Shown here piece after piece: positions 1 through 10,733 of a stretch of 64,000 nucleotides of DNA (position 1 is its first letter; each line of letters opens with the position of its first letter). Position numbers and translations under genes: made by a program. The DNA is from Theobroma cacao (Eukaryota > Streptophyta > Magnoliopsida > Malvales > Malvaceae), in the NCBI RefSeq assembly GCF_000208745.1, contig NC_030850.1, positions 14,662,626-14,726,625 on the forward strand, read 5' to 3'. Under the pieces are notes generated by a model. It saw only the letters and a list, made by a program, of their open reading frames with translations. It was not told the origin of the DNA and did not search any database.

Positions 1-2529
1 TTGACTCAATTTGATAAGAAGAAAAAAGAAAATTAGGTCAGATAATGGCCTTGAATTTAATTGACTTGAATTTTATTCATCAAAAGGAATTATTCATCAA
101 ACTTCTTGTGTGGGGACTCTTCAACAAATTGGGGTGGTAGAAAGGAAGCACCAACATTTATTAAGCTTCACCAATTCATTTTTAGGGTGAATCAATTATG
201 GTTGCAACTAACATTATAAATAGGGTGCCTACAACTATTTTAAATAATTTGACTCCTTATGAAATAATGTTTGGAAAAACTCCTGATTGTTCACATCTTA
301 GAGTTTTTGGAACATTATGTTTTGCATCAACATTGAGTCATAATAGAAGAAAAATTTGATCCAAGAGCTAGAAAATGCATATTCATAGGATATCCTGTAG
401 GAATGAAAAGTTTTGAATTGTATGATCTCCAGACACATAAACTATTTGTTTCCAGAGATGTTATTTTCTTTGAGCATATATTTCCATATCAAGATTCATA
501 TATCATTCCTCAACCTCATGACTATGATAATTTATTTTTTGAAAATCCACTTTTTGTTCCATCACATTCTTGCTTAGATATAAATTGTGATTCTAACCTT
601 TTACCTTCTTTGGATGTTGAGAACAACACTATTGTACCTATTGATACCTTACCATCGAGTCTAATTGATTCTGTTCCTCCCCATAACTCCTTGGATAATC
701 CTTTTGACCTCTAATGAATTTATTGTTGATAGTTATGTTGATGAACTGCATGCCACAGTTACTCCATTTTCTGAGTAGTCACCAAAACCCTCCCTCACTA
801 GAAAAAGCACCAAAATAAAGAACATTCCAAAATATTTGGAAGCTTACCAACATGACTTACCTTCTCAATCCAATTTGGTCACTGATCATCTAATTCAAAA
901 AGTTCTTTCTTTTAGCCGACCATCTTATCCTCATGGAATTTTTACTACTTCTTTAAGCCAAATTCCCGAGCCTAAAACCTATAAATAGGCAGTAAAGTAT
1001 CCTCAGTGGCAAGCAGCTATGAAATCTGAGATTGAGGCTTTGGAGAATAATGGGACTTGGTCTATGGTTCCTCTTCCTAATGACGCACATACCATAGGAT
1101 GCAATTGGGTGTATAAGGTAAAATTGCGAGCTGATGGGAGCATTGAACGATTTAAGGCCAGCCTGGTTGTGAAGGGTTACAGTTAGCAGGAAGGATTTGA
1201 TTATCATGAGACTTTCAGCCTTGTGATTAAACATTTAACAGTGAGGATATTTCTCTCTCTAGCCATAATTTATGGTTGGCATCTATCCCAATTAGACATA
1301 GACAATGCATTTATTTAAGGCGACTTAAAGGAGACAATGTATATGAATCTACCCGAGGGCTCTCTAGTTCAGAGGGAGTGTCCAAGATCCTCACGGCTAG
1401 TTTGTAAGCTTAGAAAATCATTATATGAGCTTAAATAAGCCTCCAAATAGTAGAATTCTAAATTCACTACTGCTCTCATAGATTTTGGGTTTCAACAATC
1501 TAAGTCAGATAATTCTCTGTTCACAAAAAGGACTGACAAAGGAGAGTTCATAGCTTTGATGGTCTATGTGGATGACGTAGTAATTGGCAACACTACAATG
1601 ATAACAGTAGAGGAGGTGAAACAATATTTAAAAACAAAATTGAAGCTCAAGGACTTAGGAGGACTTAAATGCTTCCTTGGTTTAGAAATGGCAAGATCAA
1701 GAAAAGGTATTTTTCTTTGTCAAAGAAAATATGCTCTAGATTTAATCAATAAGTATGGATTATTGGGATGTAAACCTGCTTCAACACCCATAGACTATAA
1801 TCATAAGCTTGCAAAGGATAATGTTAATGAAAATTTTGTGAATTCTACTACATATAGGCAACTAGTGGGGAGACTTTTATATTTAACTTTCACTAAACCT
1901 AATATTGCTTATGTTGTCCAGTGCTTATCATAGCTTATGGAAAAACCTAGTGATGTTCATTTACAAGTGCATAAAGGGTTCTCAAGTATTTGAGGAAGGC
2001 ACCAAGGCAAGGCATACTATTGGCATCTCATTTTGATTTACATTTGAAGGTGTATACTAACAGTGATTGGGCTGGTTGTCAAGAAACCAGAAGGTCTATT
2101 ACAAGTTTTGGTGTGTTCATGGGTGATTTGCTTGTCAGTTGAAAATCCAAGAAACAATCTTTCGTGGCAAAGAGCTCCACAGAAGCTGAATATAAGGCCA
2201 TGGCTGTGGCATCTTGTGAAATTGTATAGATTTTATCTTTACTTGCTGATTTTGGTGTTACACATAAACGACTATTTGATTTTTATTGTGATAATCAATC
2301 TGTTCAACATATATGTAAAAATCTTGCCTTTTATGAAAGGACTAAACATATAGATATAGATTGTCACTTTATTAGAGATAAAGTCTTAGAAGGAATCATC
2401 ATTCCACAACATGTCTCCACAAAGAATCAGCTGGCAGACATGTTCACAAAGGCATTACAGCCTACACAGTTTTACCGCTTGATGGGTAAGATGAGCATTA
2501 TGAACATTCATGCTTCTCTTGGAGGGGAG
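1..2529 (+). mobile_element. Ty1/copia retrotransposon, degenerate pol (truncated by window start)
   Basis: This is the 3' part of a copia polyprotein gene, read on the plus strand through several frames. Residues typical of the integrase core (DNG, then ERKH) appear near 45-150, followed by the integrase C-terminal segment (to about 714). The reverse transcriptase fingers and palm lie at about 980-1930. The YVDD active-site motif is at about 1565, then the LKDLGxLxxFLGLE segment. Copia RNase H remnants (SSTEAEY-like, then ADMFTKAL) lie at about 2150-2460. Many stop codons and frameshifts break it, so it cannot make a functional polyprotein. It ends in a purine-rich tract (2521-2529) directly before the 3' LTR. 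The 5' half, including gag, is outside the window. Copia order (integrase before RT) is clear. Confidence 0.93.
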
Positions 2530-2770
2530 TGTGAAGAATGAAGCAGGAGAAAGAGAATAAAACTGGTAAATATTTATAAAGTTTAAGGGTAATTATTGTA
2601 ATTAGAATAAACTCTATTTTATATATGTACCCATAAATACCTGTTGTATTATGTAACTTAGCTACAGCTTTCAACCATTAAAAAAAAGGAAGACGATAAT
2701 TCTAGAATTCTTATTGAATCTATATCTTTATTTCTTTTGTTTCTTTTTTTATGTTCGGATTCTTTTAACA
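2530..2770 (+). repeat. 3' LTR of the copia element
   Basis: It starts with TGTGAAGAATG right after a GGAGGGGAG polypurine tract and contains a short AT-rich promoter-like stretch. The proposed end is TTTTAACA at 2770, giving the TG...CA form. The start is well supported by the polypurine tract. The end is a guess, because the partner LTR lies outside the window. Confidence 0.6.
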
Positions 2771-3006
2771 TGATATTATTAGTGTTTGATTTTCTTTAAC
2801 ATTACATATTTTGTAGGGAATTGTTGGAGACGTTAATCCTATTTAATTGTAAGACAAAAGATGAGAGGATTATCTATCATGATAGTATAAACCAAATTGC
2901 TTTTAGAAATTATTTGGAAAAAGACTAATCAATAAAGTATTTAGAACAAAACTCAAAGGTTAACCTTTGATGAAAAGAAATAACTTTTGATAAAAGGAGT
3001 CTAATA

Positions 3007-3722
3007 TTAGGTAGCGTTTGGTATAGGGAAGTGAGAGCACATTCGTTGCAATATGTCTAATTAAATTATATTGTAGTGTTTGTTTTACAACAGATCACTG
3101 TAATATAAAATTATAATGTAATCACATTACAGTCAAGGGATGTAATGTGATTGCAGTTCAAAACTAATGCAATCACATTATATTGCATTCTGCAATGTTA
3201 TTAAAGATATTTTGACCTTTCAACTTTATTACTTTGTTAAAAATATTTTATAATATTATAATTAAAATAAAGAATATAATATAAGAATTAGAAATTAAAA
3301 TAAAATAAAATATAAAAATTAAAATTTATATAATATAGGTAAAAGAAATTAAAGTAAAATATATAATATAAAAATTATATTAAAAAATAAAAATAAAAAA
3401 TATAATATTATAATAAAAATAAAAATAAAATATATGACATTAAAAATATATTTAAGAGATGATATTATATAAAAATTAACAATAAAAAATACAAGTATAT
3501 TAAACTTGTATTTTAATAAATAGGGATAATTTTGACAATTAACATTACATTCCCAACAAAGTATTTGTAAATCAAACGCTGTAATGTTATTTTTTTGATA
3601 TTTTAATTATTATTTTATTTGTATACCAAATACTGTAATGTTATTTTACCTGTAATCACATTGCTTGCAATCACATTATCTGAAATCAAATTACATTGTA
3701 AATTACCAAACGTCACCTAAAT
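3007..3722. mobile_element. Non-autonomous TIR element (MITE-like), copy 1
   Basis: The left end reads TTAGGTAGCGTTTGGTA. The right end, reverse-complemented, reads TTAGGTGACGTTTGGTAA, so the two form a terminal inverted repeat of about 17 bp. Just inside are several copies of a palindromic TGTAATCACATTACA-type motif. The interior (about 3230-3520) is a very AT-rich A/T tract without coding potential. A second diverged copy with the same ends and sub-terminal motifs is at 28130-28855. No clear target-site duplication was found, so the superfamily is left open (hAT- or Harbinger-like ends are both possible). Confidence 0.75.
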
Positions 3723-5324
3723 TCAAAACTCAAGGGTGAAAATCTTTTATGAGTAATGATGACCTTTTGATGAATAGTCATAATTAATTTATCTATAAAT
3801 AATTAGTCAAATTTGATTGATTCAAAAATAATTATTCTATTTCTATCTTTTAACTCTCAATCAAATTTTTTTTTTAATTTCATTACTAAAGAGGGAATTC
3901 AATATTCGTTGTTTGTAATTTTAGGATGGTTTTGTTGAATTTAGGGATATATTACCATTAATCTCAATAATCATATAGGAGGACATAATAACTTAAGGAC
4001 AATATATGATTATAATCTATACACACCGAAGCATAGAAAAATAAGCGTCAAATTATGTTCTTCAAATGACATATAAAAAATAATTCTGTTCTTCAAATTA
4101 CATATAAATAACAAATTCAACTGGAAGTTTGGTGGGAGGGGAAGGGGAAGGTTGAAGAGAAATAAAGGAAAAGAAAGAGAAATAATAATAATAATAATAA
4201 TCTTTATAATTTTGACATATTTGTACTATGCTATCTAAGTAAAATATAATCAAAATCATCAATAGGACACATGTCGTTTTGTTTTAATCTGCAACAAGAG
4301 TTATTGGTGTTGTTTTCTTCATCACAATAAAAGTTTAATTGAATATAAATAACAGTTTATGCCTTTGTAAATGGGTTCTTGTGATAAGAAGAAGAGGAAG
4401 CGTTGCAAACAAGTAAGGGATGCACCAGAGGTGACGGAGAGGAAGATTGGAACAGTTCCTGAAGTACCAAATGTTGTGGCAAGTGGAAGAAGATAAGAAA
4501 AGAATAGGTGTTCTCAATGAGAATAAGATAGAGAAAAAAGATTTGAATGAGAGTCCGATAATTCTCAAAGTGAAGGAAAAGTCTCATTTTTTAAATTGTG
4601 AAAGGTCTATATATAGTTTCAGAAGTAACAGTTACAAGATAAAATTTTAATATACGTAATGAATTACACCATTAAGGAGGGATTTAATGTTAGGTAATCG
4701 TTACTGAGAGTTAATATTGAATAGCAGTTAAAAATTTATTATGTGGCTATTAAAATAATTATATTTAATGAGACCTGTTCTCGAGTAGGAGCTGATAGAG
4801 AAAAGCTGTACATGAATAGGTACAGGGGCATAAGCTGTAAGGTACAAGAGAAGAAGGTGTATGTGAATAGGTGTACGAGAACAAGATAAGAGTGTGAAAC
4901 ATTTGTACTTCAAGAAAATGTTAAGAGGAAGACCTCTTAACTACCTCCATATTTGAGCCATCAAGTCGAACTTTTCGAAACATCTCAAGATGAAAGTAAC
5001 TCATGAATCTTGCTACTTATTTTGAGTTACTTTTACTATCACCCGAGTGAAGTGGTTATTTTATCCGAAGTAGCTCTTTAACTTATATTAGTAGTTCCAT
5101 ATGGAGTAGTGCTTTACTTATTCTAATTATTCTACGTGAAGTAGCACTTTATTTGTTTAAGTTGTTTTCTGTACAATATTATGTTGTAACATAATTCTTT
5201 AGAGAATATATATTAATCAAAATCAAGTATTTACAGCCTCAATTAACAAACAAGATGAATTTTAATTAACTTAATTTAAAAAGAAATTTTAAAGCCTGAT
5301 TTTTTTGTCCTTTTCATTCATTGG
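3723..5324. other. Intergenic region upstream of ZIP4
   Basis: There is no convincing gene here. The AT-rich stretch holds an (AAT)n microsatellite. A 42-codon open frame near 4374 has a Lys/Arg-rich start but no recognisable family. A diffuse repetitive stretch at about 5040-5160 carries degenerate GAAGTAGC-like words. An AATATATATTA stretch at about 5205-5215, roughly 190 bp before the ZIP4 start codon, could serve as its TATA region, but this is inference. Confidence 0.5.
4181..4201. repeat. (AAT)7 microsatellite
   Basis: Seven consecutive AAT units lie in intergenic DNA upstream of the ZIP4 gene. Confidence 0.9.
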
Positions 5325-5402
5325 ATGCACGACTCGATTCATAGTGATACTTTCACTGAAAAATTCACTCCGCTTTCAAATTTTCGCGCCAGAAGAAGGA
5401 AA

Positions 5403-8400
5403 ATGAGAATCGCAGAAATCTCAACTCCGGAACTCCGGCCACCTGCACATGACCGGCAATCCCCTTCCCACCACCAAGACAATCACCTCCTCTCTCAAAT
5501 CGAATGCAAAATCAAACAGACCGAAACCCACCCACCCGATACTCCCCTACCCGACTCGCTCCCTTCCGATCTCCGCCAACTCTTAACTCACCTGACTCAA
5601 CTCCTTCCTTTCCCCACCACCAACAACTCTCTCAAACTCCACCTCTGGAAACTCAGCTACCGTCTCTGGAACGCCTGCGTCGACCTCTCTAACGCCGCCG
5701 CCGCCTTCCGCTCTCCATCCTCCAATTTCTCTCCTCAAAATGTCGCTGAGCTCCGCCACGTGGCAGCCGATATGCTCTCCCTAGCCGTAGATGTCGTCGG
5801 CGTCCCTTCTCCGGTGATCAAATCCGCTTCCTTCTATTACAAGACCGGTCTGGTCTGGCACGATCTTAAAAACTTCGATCTAGCGTCAACATGCTTCGAG
5901 AGAGCCACGGATCTTATCTCGAAGCTCGATATAAGGAAAATATCGGACGCAGGAGAGAGGAAGCTTCTGTTAGATCTAAACATCGCGAGATCTCTCACCG
6001 CGTGGGAGATTTCAGATAAAAATCTTGCGATAACACTACTGAACCGGTCCAAAACTCTCCTTTTCGGTTCACCAGTTCACTTCAAAGCTCTGGCGAACCA
6101 GTTCTTAGCTTTCGCTAAGACCGCTTTATCGAGAACTGAAAATAATGGTAGCTTCAACGAAGCCTTGAAGCTTATGAACGAAGCTTTGGAATTATGCGAG
6201 AAAGGATTATCTATTTCCCGAACACGAGAAGAAACGGTGGAGATCAAGGAATTAAAATCCAAAATCCTGCGTTTCATCTCAGCCGTCCATTTGCAAAACG
6301 GAGAGTTCGAAAGCGTGATCAAGTGCGTTAAAGTTTTAAGGGAGAACGGTGGTGAGAGTGGAGATCACCACGCTTCATTGCCGGTTTTGGCAATGAAGGC
6401 GTGGCTTGGTTTAGGGAGGTATAGTGAGGCGGAGAAGGAGTTGAAGGGTATGGTTGTTAATAAAGGGATTCCCGAGGGCGTTTGGCTTTCTGCGGTGGAA
6501 GCGTATTTTCAGGCTGCGGGAAATGCGGGGTTAGAGACTGCCAAGGGGATATTTTTGGGGTTGTTGGGACGATGTCATGTTAGTGCACGCGCGGCTGTTA
6601 GGGTGGTTCATAGGGTGGTGGGGGACGATAGTGGAATTGAGGGGTCGAGGATTAGAGCGAAGATGGTGTCGGAGCTGGCCTCAGATGAGAGAGTGGTTGC
6701 GTTGTTTGCGGGTGAGGCTGTGGCGAAAGAGAGGACGGCCATGCATGCTGTTCTTTGGAATTGGTAAGTTGTTAGTTAGATTTCCCGCGATTTTTGTTTT
6801 CTGGGTGATTGCATGTTTTGATTGAGAAAAAAGAATGCATATGTGTAGAATATTCAATTAAAAGGGTATTTAATTGTTTTGGATATACTGTTAGAATTAT
6901 GCAGTTACATTGCTTTTGATTGTTCTGAGCTAGATGAGTATGGCCGGAGTAGTTTGTTTGCTTCATTGTTTCTTTCAATAGCACAGTACCATTTTTACTT
7001 CAATGATTCAATCACCTTACTGACAAACATATTAGTAATAAAGTTACGTAGTTATATAAGAGATAATTAAAGCTATATAGGGACAAATAAGATATATAAA
7101 ATGGTACCACACATATATAGTCCTAAATACATTTGTGCTTGACCAAGGTGTCTCTTGCCCTGCAAGAAAATGTCTATGTTCTTTCTTGTCACAATAAACA
7201 ATTGAACTCGCTTGATGTGACAGAATTACTATAATCTACAAGTTAATTAGTATTTGTTAGATCTGCTCCCTCTGAATTTCATTGTGCCTTTACAGTGGTT
7301 CAGGTAATTTCCGATTAAAAGATTATGAAACGAGCGCTGAGATGTTTGAGAAATCTATGCTTTATGTACCACATGATATAGAGAATAGAGTTCTTCGAGC
7401 TAAGGGCTATAGAGTTTTGTCTCTCTGCTACCTTGGTCTTGCTCAACTAGATCGAGCTCAAGAATATGTCATTGAGGCTGAAAAGGTATCTTGAGATCTA
7501 TGAATTTTAGTATCTAAGATGATAAGGGTCCAAGCACTATGTTGATTTGTCCCAATCGTTTCTATTTCTGCAGCTTGATCCAAACATCGTATGTGCTTTC
7601 CTTAAGGTACTCTCTTTCTCTCTTACACGCTCCCCATTTATTGGACTTAAGACAAACACTGTCAATCTGTCACTGGTGGATTCACTAGCTTAATTACAGC
7701 TATGCACTACTTAATTAATGGATAGTCATAATCAATTTTATACCTATCCTGATTTATGCAGTTCAAAATCTGTCTGCAAAAGAATGACAACTGTGGTGCT
7801 ATCAACCAGATAGAAACAATGATAACCTGCATGTGTTTCACTCCAGACTTTCTGTCTCTCTCAGCCCATGAAGCTGTTGCTTCCCGTGCTCTTCCTGTTG
7901 CTGTTGCCGCACTTTCCAAGTTACTAAACTTCTACACCTCAGGGAAACCAATGCCAACAGCAGAAGTTGTAGTGCTACGCACCTTGGTCACAGTTCTCTC
8001 TCAAGACCTTGGTAAAGAGCCTGAAGTCCTAAAATTCTTGAAACAAGCATATGATAGAGCTTCTAAGCTTGGAGCTGACTGCTTTTTTGGAAAAGGAGAG
8101 GTTGGAAGACGAGAACAGAATTGGTTTGGTGTAACTGCATGGAATTTTGGAACAAAATGTGGAAAGGAAAAGCACTATGATTTATGTGCTGAATTTTTGA
8201 GACTGGCTTCTGGATTTTATAGTTTTGTTGTTGATGGACAACTGGAAGAAAACCATATCATGACTTGCAGATCATTGATACTGACTGTATCTGCTATGAT
8301 AGCTTCAGAGAACCAAAGAATGATTCCATTGCCGGATGCTGAAGTAAAATGTGCTGTTGAGCTGCTAGAGAGAGCAGGGAAGGCATGTGTCATAAATTGT

Positions 8401-9206
8401 CAACTTTATTATTCTCTACAAGAAACTATTAAATGTTCATTTTGTGTTGCAAATGCTTGAAGGCTGCTGTTCATACTTTAATATTTCTCCTGTTGAAGCT
8501 GTTTTCCCCATATAATACTTTGATTTGATGCATAATGCAGATACTGAATTCTCTCTCAGTGGGGTCCCAGCTAAATGATGATAAAGTTAATACCATTGAG
8601 TCTGACCTCTTTTTCATGTATGTGCTCAATGCCTATGATATGCATGGAAGACTTAACAATTTAGAGTCCCAACAACGCCTTGTTAAGAGCTTTGCTGGCA
8701 CGAAGGCTTGCAGTCCTCAATACCTTCTCCAAATTGGCCTGAATGCCTCACAGGGTCCAAGGTTCAATGTAGAAGTGGCAACCTTTGCTCTCAGTGAGTG
8801 TCTCTCAGGCTTTCTTTCTTCTGCCTGTCCGGACTACCAAAATGTGGCACTTGTTGTCCGAAGGCTGATTGCAATAGCTAGCATGCACAAGGGTGATACA
8901 GATGACGATGCGGTGCTTAGTATGTACAAGCAAGCATACCGAATAATGGTTGGGTTGAAAGAAGGGGAATATCCAACAGAAGAGGGCAAATGGCTAGCAA
9001 TGACTGCATGGAATCGGGCAGCCTTACCTGTAAGGATGGGACAGATTGATGTGGCAAAGAAGTGGATGAATGCTGGGTTGGAACTTGCTAGGAAGGTTGT
9101 CGGGATGGAGACTTATCAGGCATGCATGGAGGATTATGTTGCCGGATTTGAAAAGAAATTTGATATGCAGATTGCTGGTGAAAGCAGGCGTCAACTAGGG
9201 CAGTAG
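5403..9206 (+). CDS. ZIP4: ZIP4/SPO22-like meiotic TPR protein
   Basis: This is the plant ZIP4/SPO22 homologue, a tetratricopeptide scaffold of the ZMM group that promotes class I (interfering) crossovers on meiotic chromosomes. Exons are 5403-6763, 7296-7485, 7574-7606, 7762-8382 and 8541-9206. They join in phase to 956 residues, close to the size of the Arabidopsis protein. The product is almost wholly helical with TPR-like A/G-rich repeats and no catalytic motif. The ATG at 5403 (MRIAEIS) was chosen because it matches the family's start. An upstream in-frame ATG at 5325 would add 26 unsupported residues. The last intron (8383-8540) begins with GC (AAG|GCATG) rather than GT; only that donor keeps the frame and the conserved sequence. 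Exon 1 is GC-richer than its surroundings. Identification rests on recalled family similarity. Confidence 0.93.
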
Positions 9207-9439
9207 CATGTGTAAATCCCATAGATTTTAATAAATGTTTCTTGAAAGTGATAGTGTCCATACACTCGTTAAACCTCATATACTGTATGTATCATGCCAA
9301 AGGTTATGCAACAGGGAAAAAGAAAAAGAAGATTTACTCTGCTTGCCATTCCAATGACTGTAATGCAATCTTTTTTTCCTGTTGTAGCTTAAACAGGAAA
9401 TTATAAAAAAACAGAACAAACTAGGAAACTACATCAGGA

Positions 9440-9940
9440 TTAGATGTAGCCCCAATAGCTTGTATGAGTTCTGGGGTGCACAACCCCTACAACATCCGCT
9501 AAAAGAGCAAGGGAAATACAATCAGGAGGCGTATTATACAAAACAAAATCCTGCTCCTGAGTGACACCAGCTTTGGCAAGGATATCAGCACTAGCATTCC
9601 CTTGGCGGGGCACATGCCTGACTGCTTCAACTCCTATACTCTTCACAAGCCGTCTGCAATCATCAATGGGGGAACCACAAGAATGATTAATGGTACCGTT
9701 AGCTGCAGCTTCAAGTCCTCCATAGATCGCCCATAATTCAGCACTGAGGCTGGTTGTGTCACCAAGCCTTCCAGAAAAGCCTGCTCCAGTGGGAGCGGGA
9801 TTACCCCAGGATGAGCCAACAGTGTTAATGCTGAAGTGACCTGTAACTGTAATCCAATCTTCTGGTGAGATGTAGTACTAATATGAAACCAATACTTTAG
9901 TACCTCAACATAAATGGAAATATCTACTTTTTGTACCACT
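9440..9940 (-). pseudogene. RNase H-like (RVT_3) fragment of a non-LTR retrotransposon
   Basis: On the minus strand, a frame with an SAELWAIYGGLEAA motif (about 9700-9760) is followed by a frame with the RNase H C-terminal signature HVPRQGNASADILAK (about 9540-9600) and a PP...L..L..D..GV tail. These are hallmarks of the plant RVT_3 type RNase H domain carried by LINE-type elements. A frame change and an internal deletion lie between the two parts. It sits 234 bp downstream of the ZIP4 stop codon and has no upstream reverse transcriptase here. Confidence 0.75.
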
Positions 9941-10733
9941 CCACGCCTCTTGTCTCGACTCCCGAGATGTTCATGACTTGGACCCCGTTAACATCTTAAA
10001 AACCACACATTTAAGTTAGGTATGATATTAAAATATTTAAAAAATAATTTTATATTAATATTTTAAATTCTTTAAAATATATTTTAAAGTTAAAATCAAA
10101 ATAATGATATTTTTGAAAGAATGTTAATGGATGAAGTAGTGTCATTTTTAAAATACCTTTAACTTGAACTACTTAATCTTATAAATATGCGAATAAATTT
10201 TTAAATTGTTAGTTGAACTTATTCTCTATTAAATATTTGATTAAAATAAATTTAAAATTATTTTATATATATTATTAATAAAAATTAAATTAACAAATTG
10301 AAATTAATTTATAAAATAATAAAAGTAAAGTTTAAGATCATATTTAGAATAATTAATAAATTTAACGAATATTTTATTAATTATAAAAAATTTATAAATA
10401 AAAAATAATATAATATATATAAAACTAACTTTTAATATTAAAAATAAATAATCAAATTCAAATATTGAGCGTCCTTCTTGAACCTACCCCAAATGACAAG
10501 TAATAATTTTTTATGCAAATTCGATTATAAAATATCTTAATTTTATTTAATTGTATTGGACAAGTATATCTTCAATCAATTGAGCCTAGGGAAGAAATTA
10601 GGGGTCAAGTCTGTTTCAGCCTCTGAACTGATCTTGGTTAGCAAGAGCTCACTTAACCGAAGTTTCCCAGCCAGCCCAATCACTTTTACTCTTTATCATC
10701 GTCTTCCTCTATCCGTCTTGCTTGACCCTCATA
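9941..10733. other. AT-rich intergenic spacer and STR4A upstream region
   Basis: Bases 10000-10550 are extremely AT-rich with no coding signal and no clear repeat boundary. Bases 10556-10733 are less AT-rich and probably hold the STR4A promoter and 5' UTR. I see no strong TATA box. Confidence 0.5.

Noticed and set aside
4374..4499. 42-codon open frame with Lys/Arg-rich N-terminus
   Set aside because: Short, no recognised motif, no splice context, in AT-rich intergenic DNA.
5325..5402. N-terminal extension of ZIP4 from an upstream ATG
   Set aside because: The 26 extra residues do not resemble the family, and the second ATG gives the expected MRIAEIS start.
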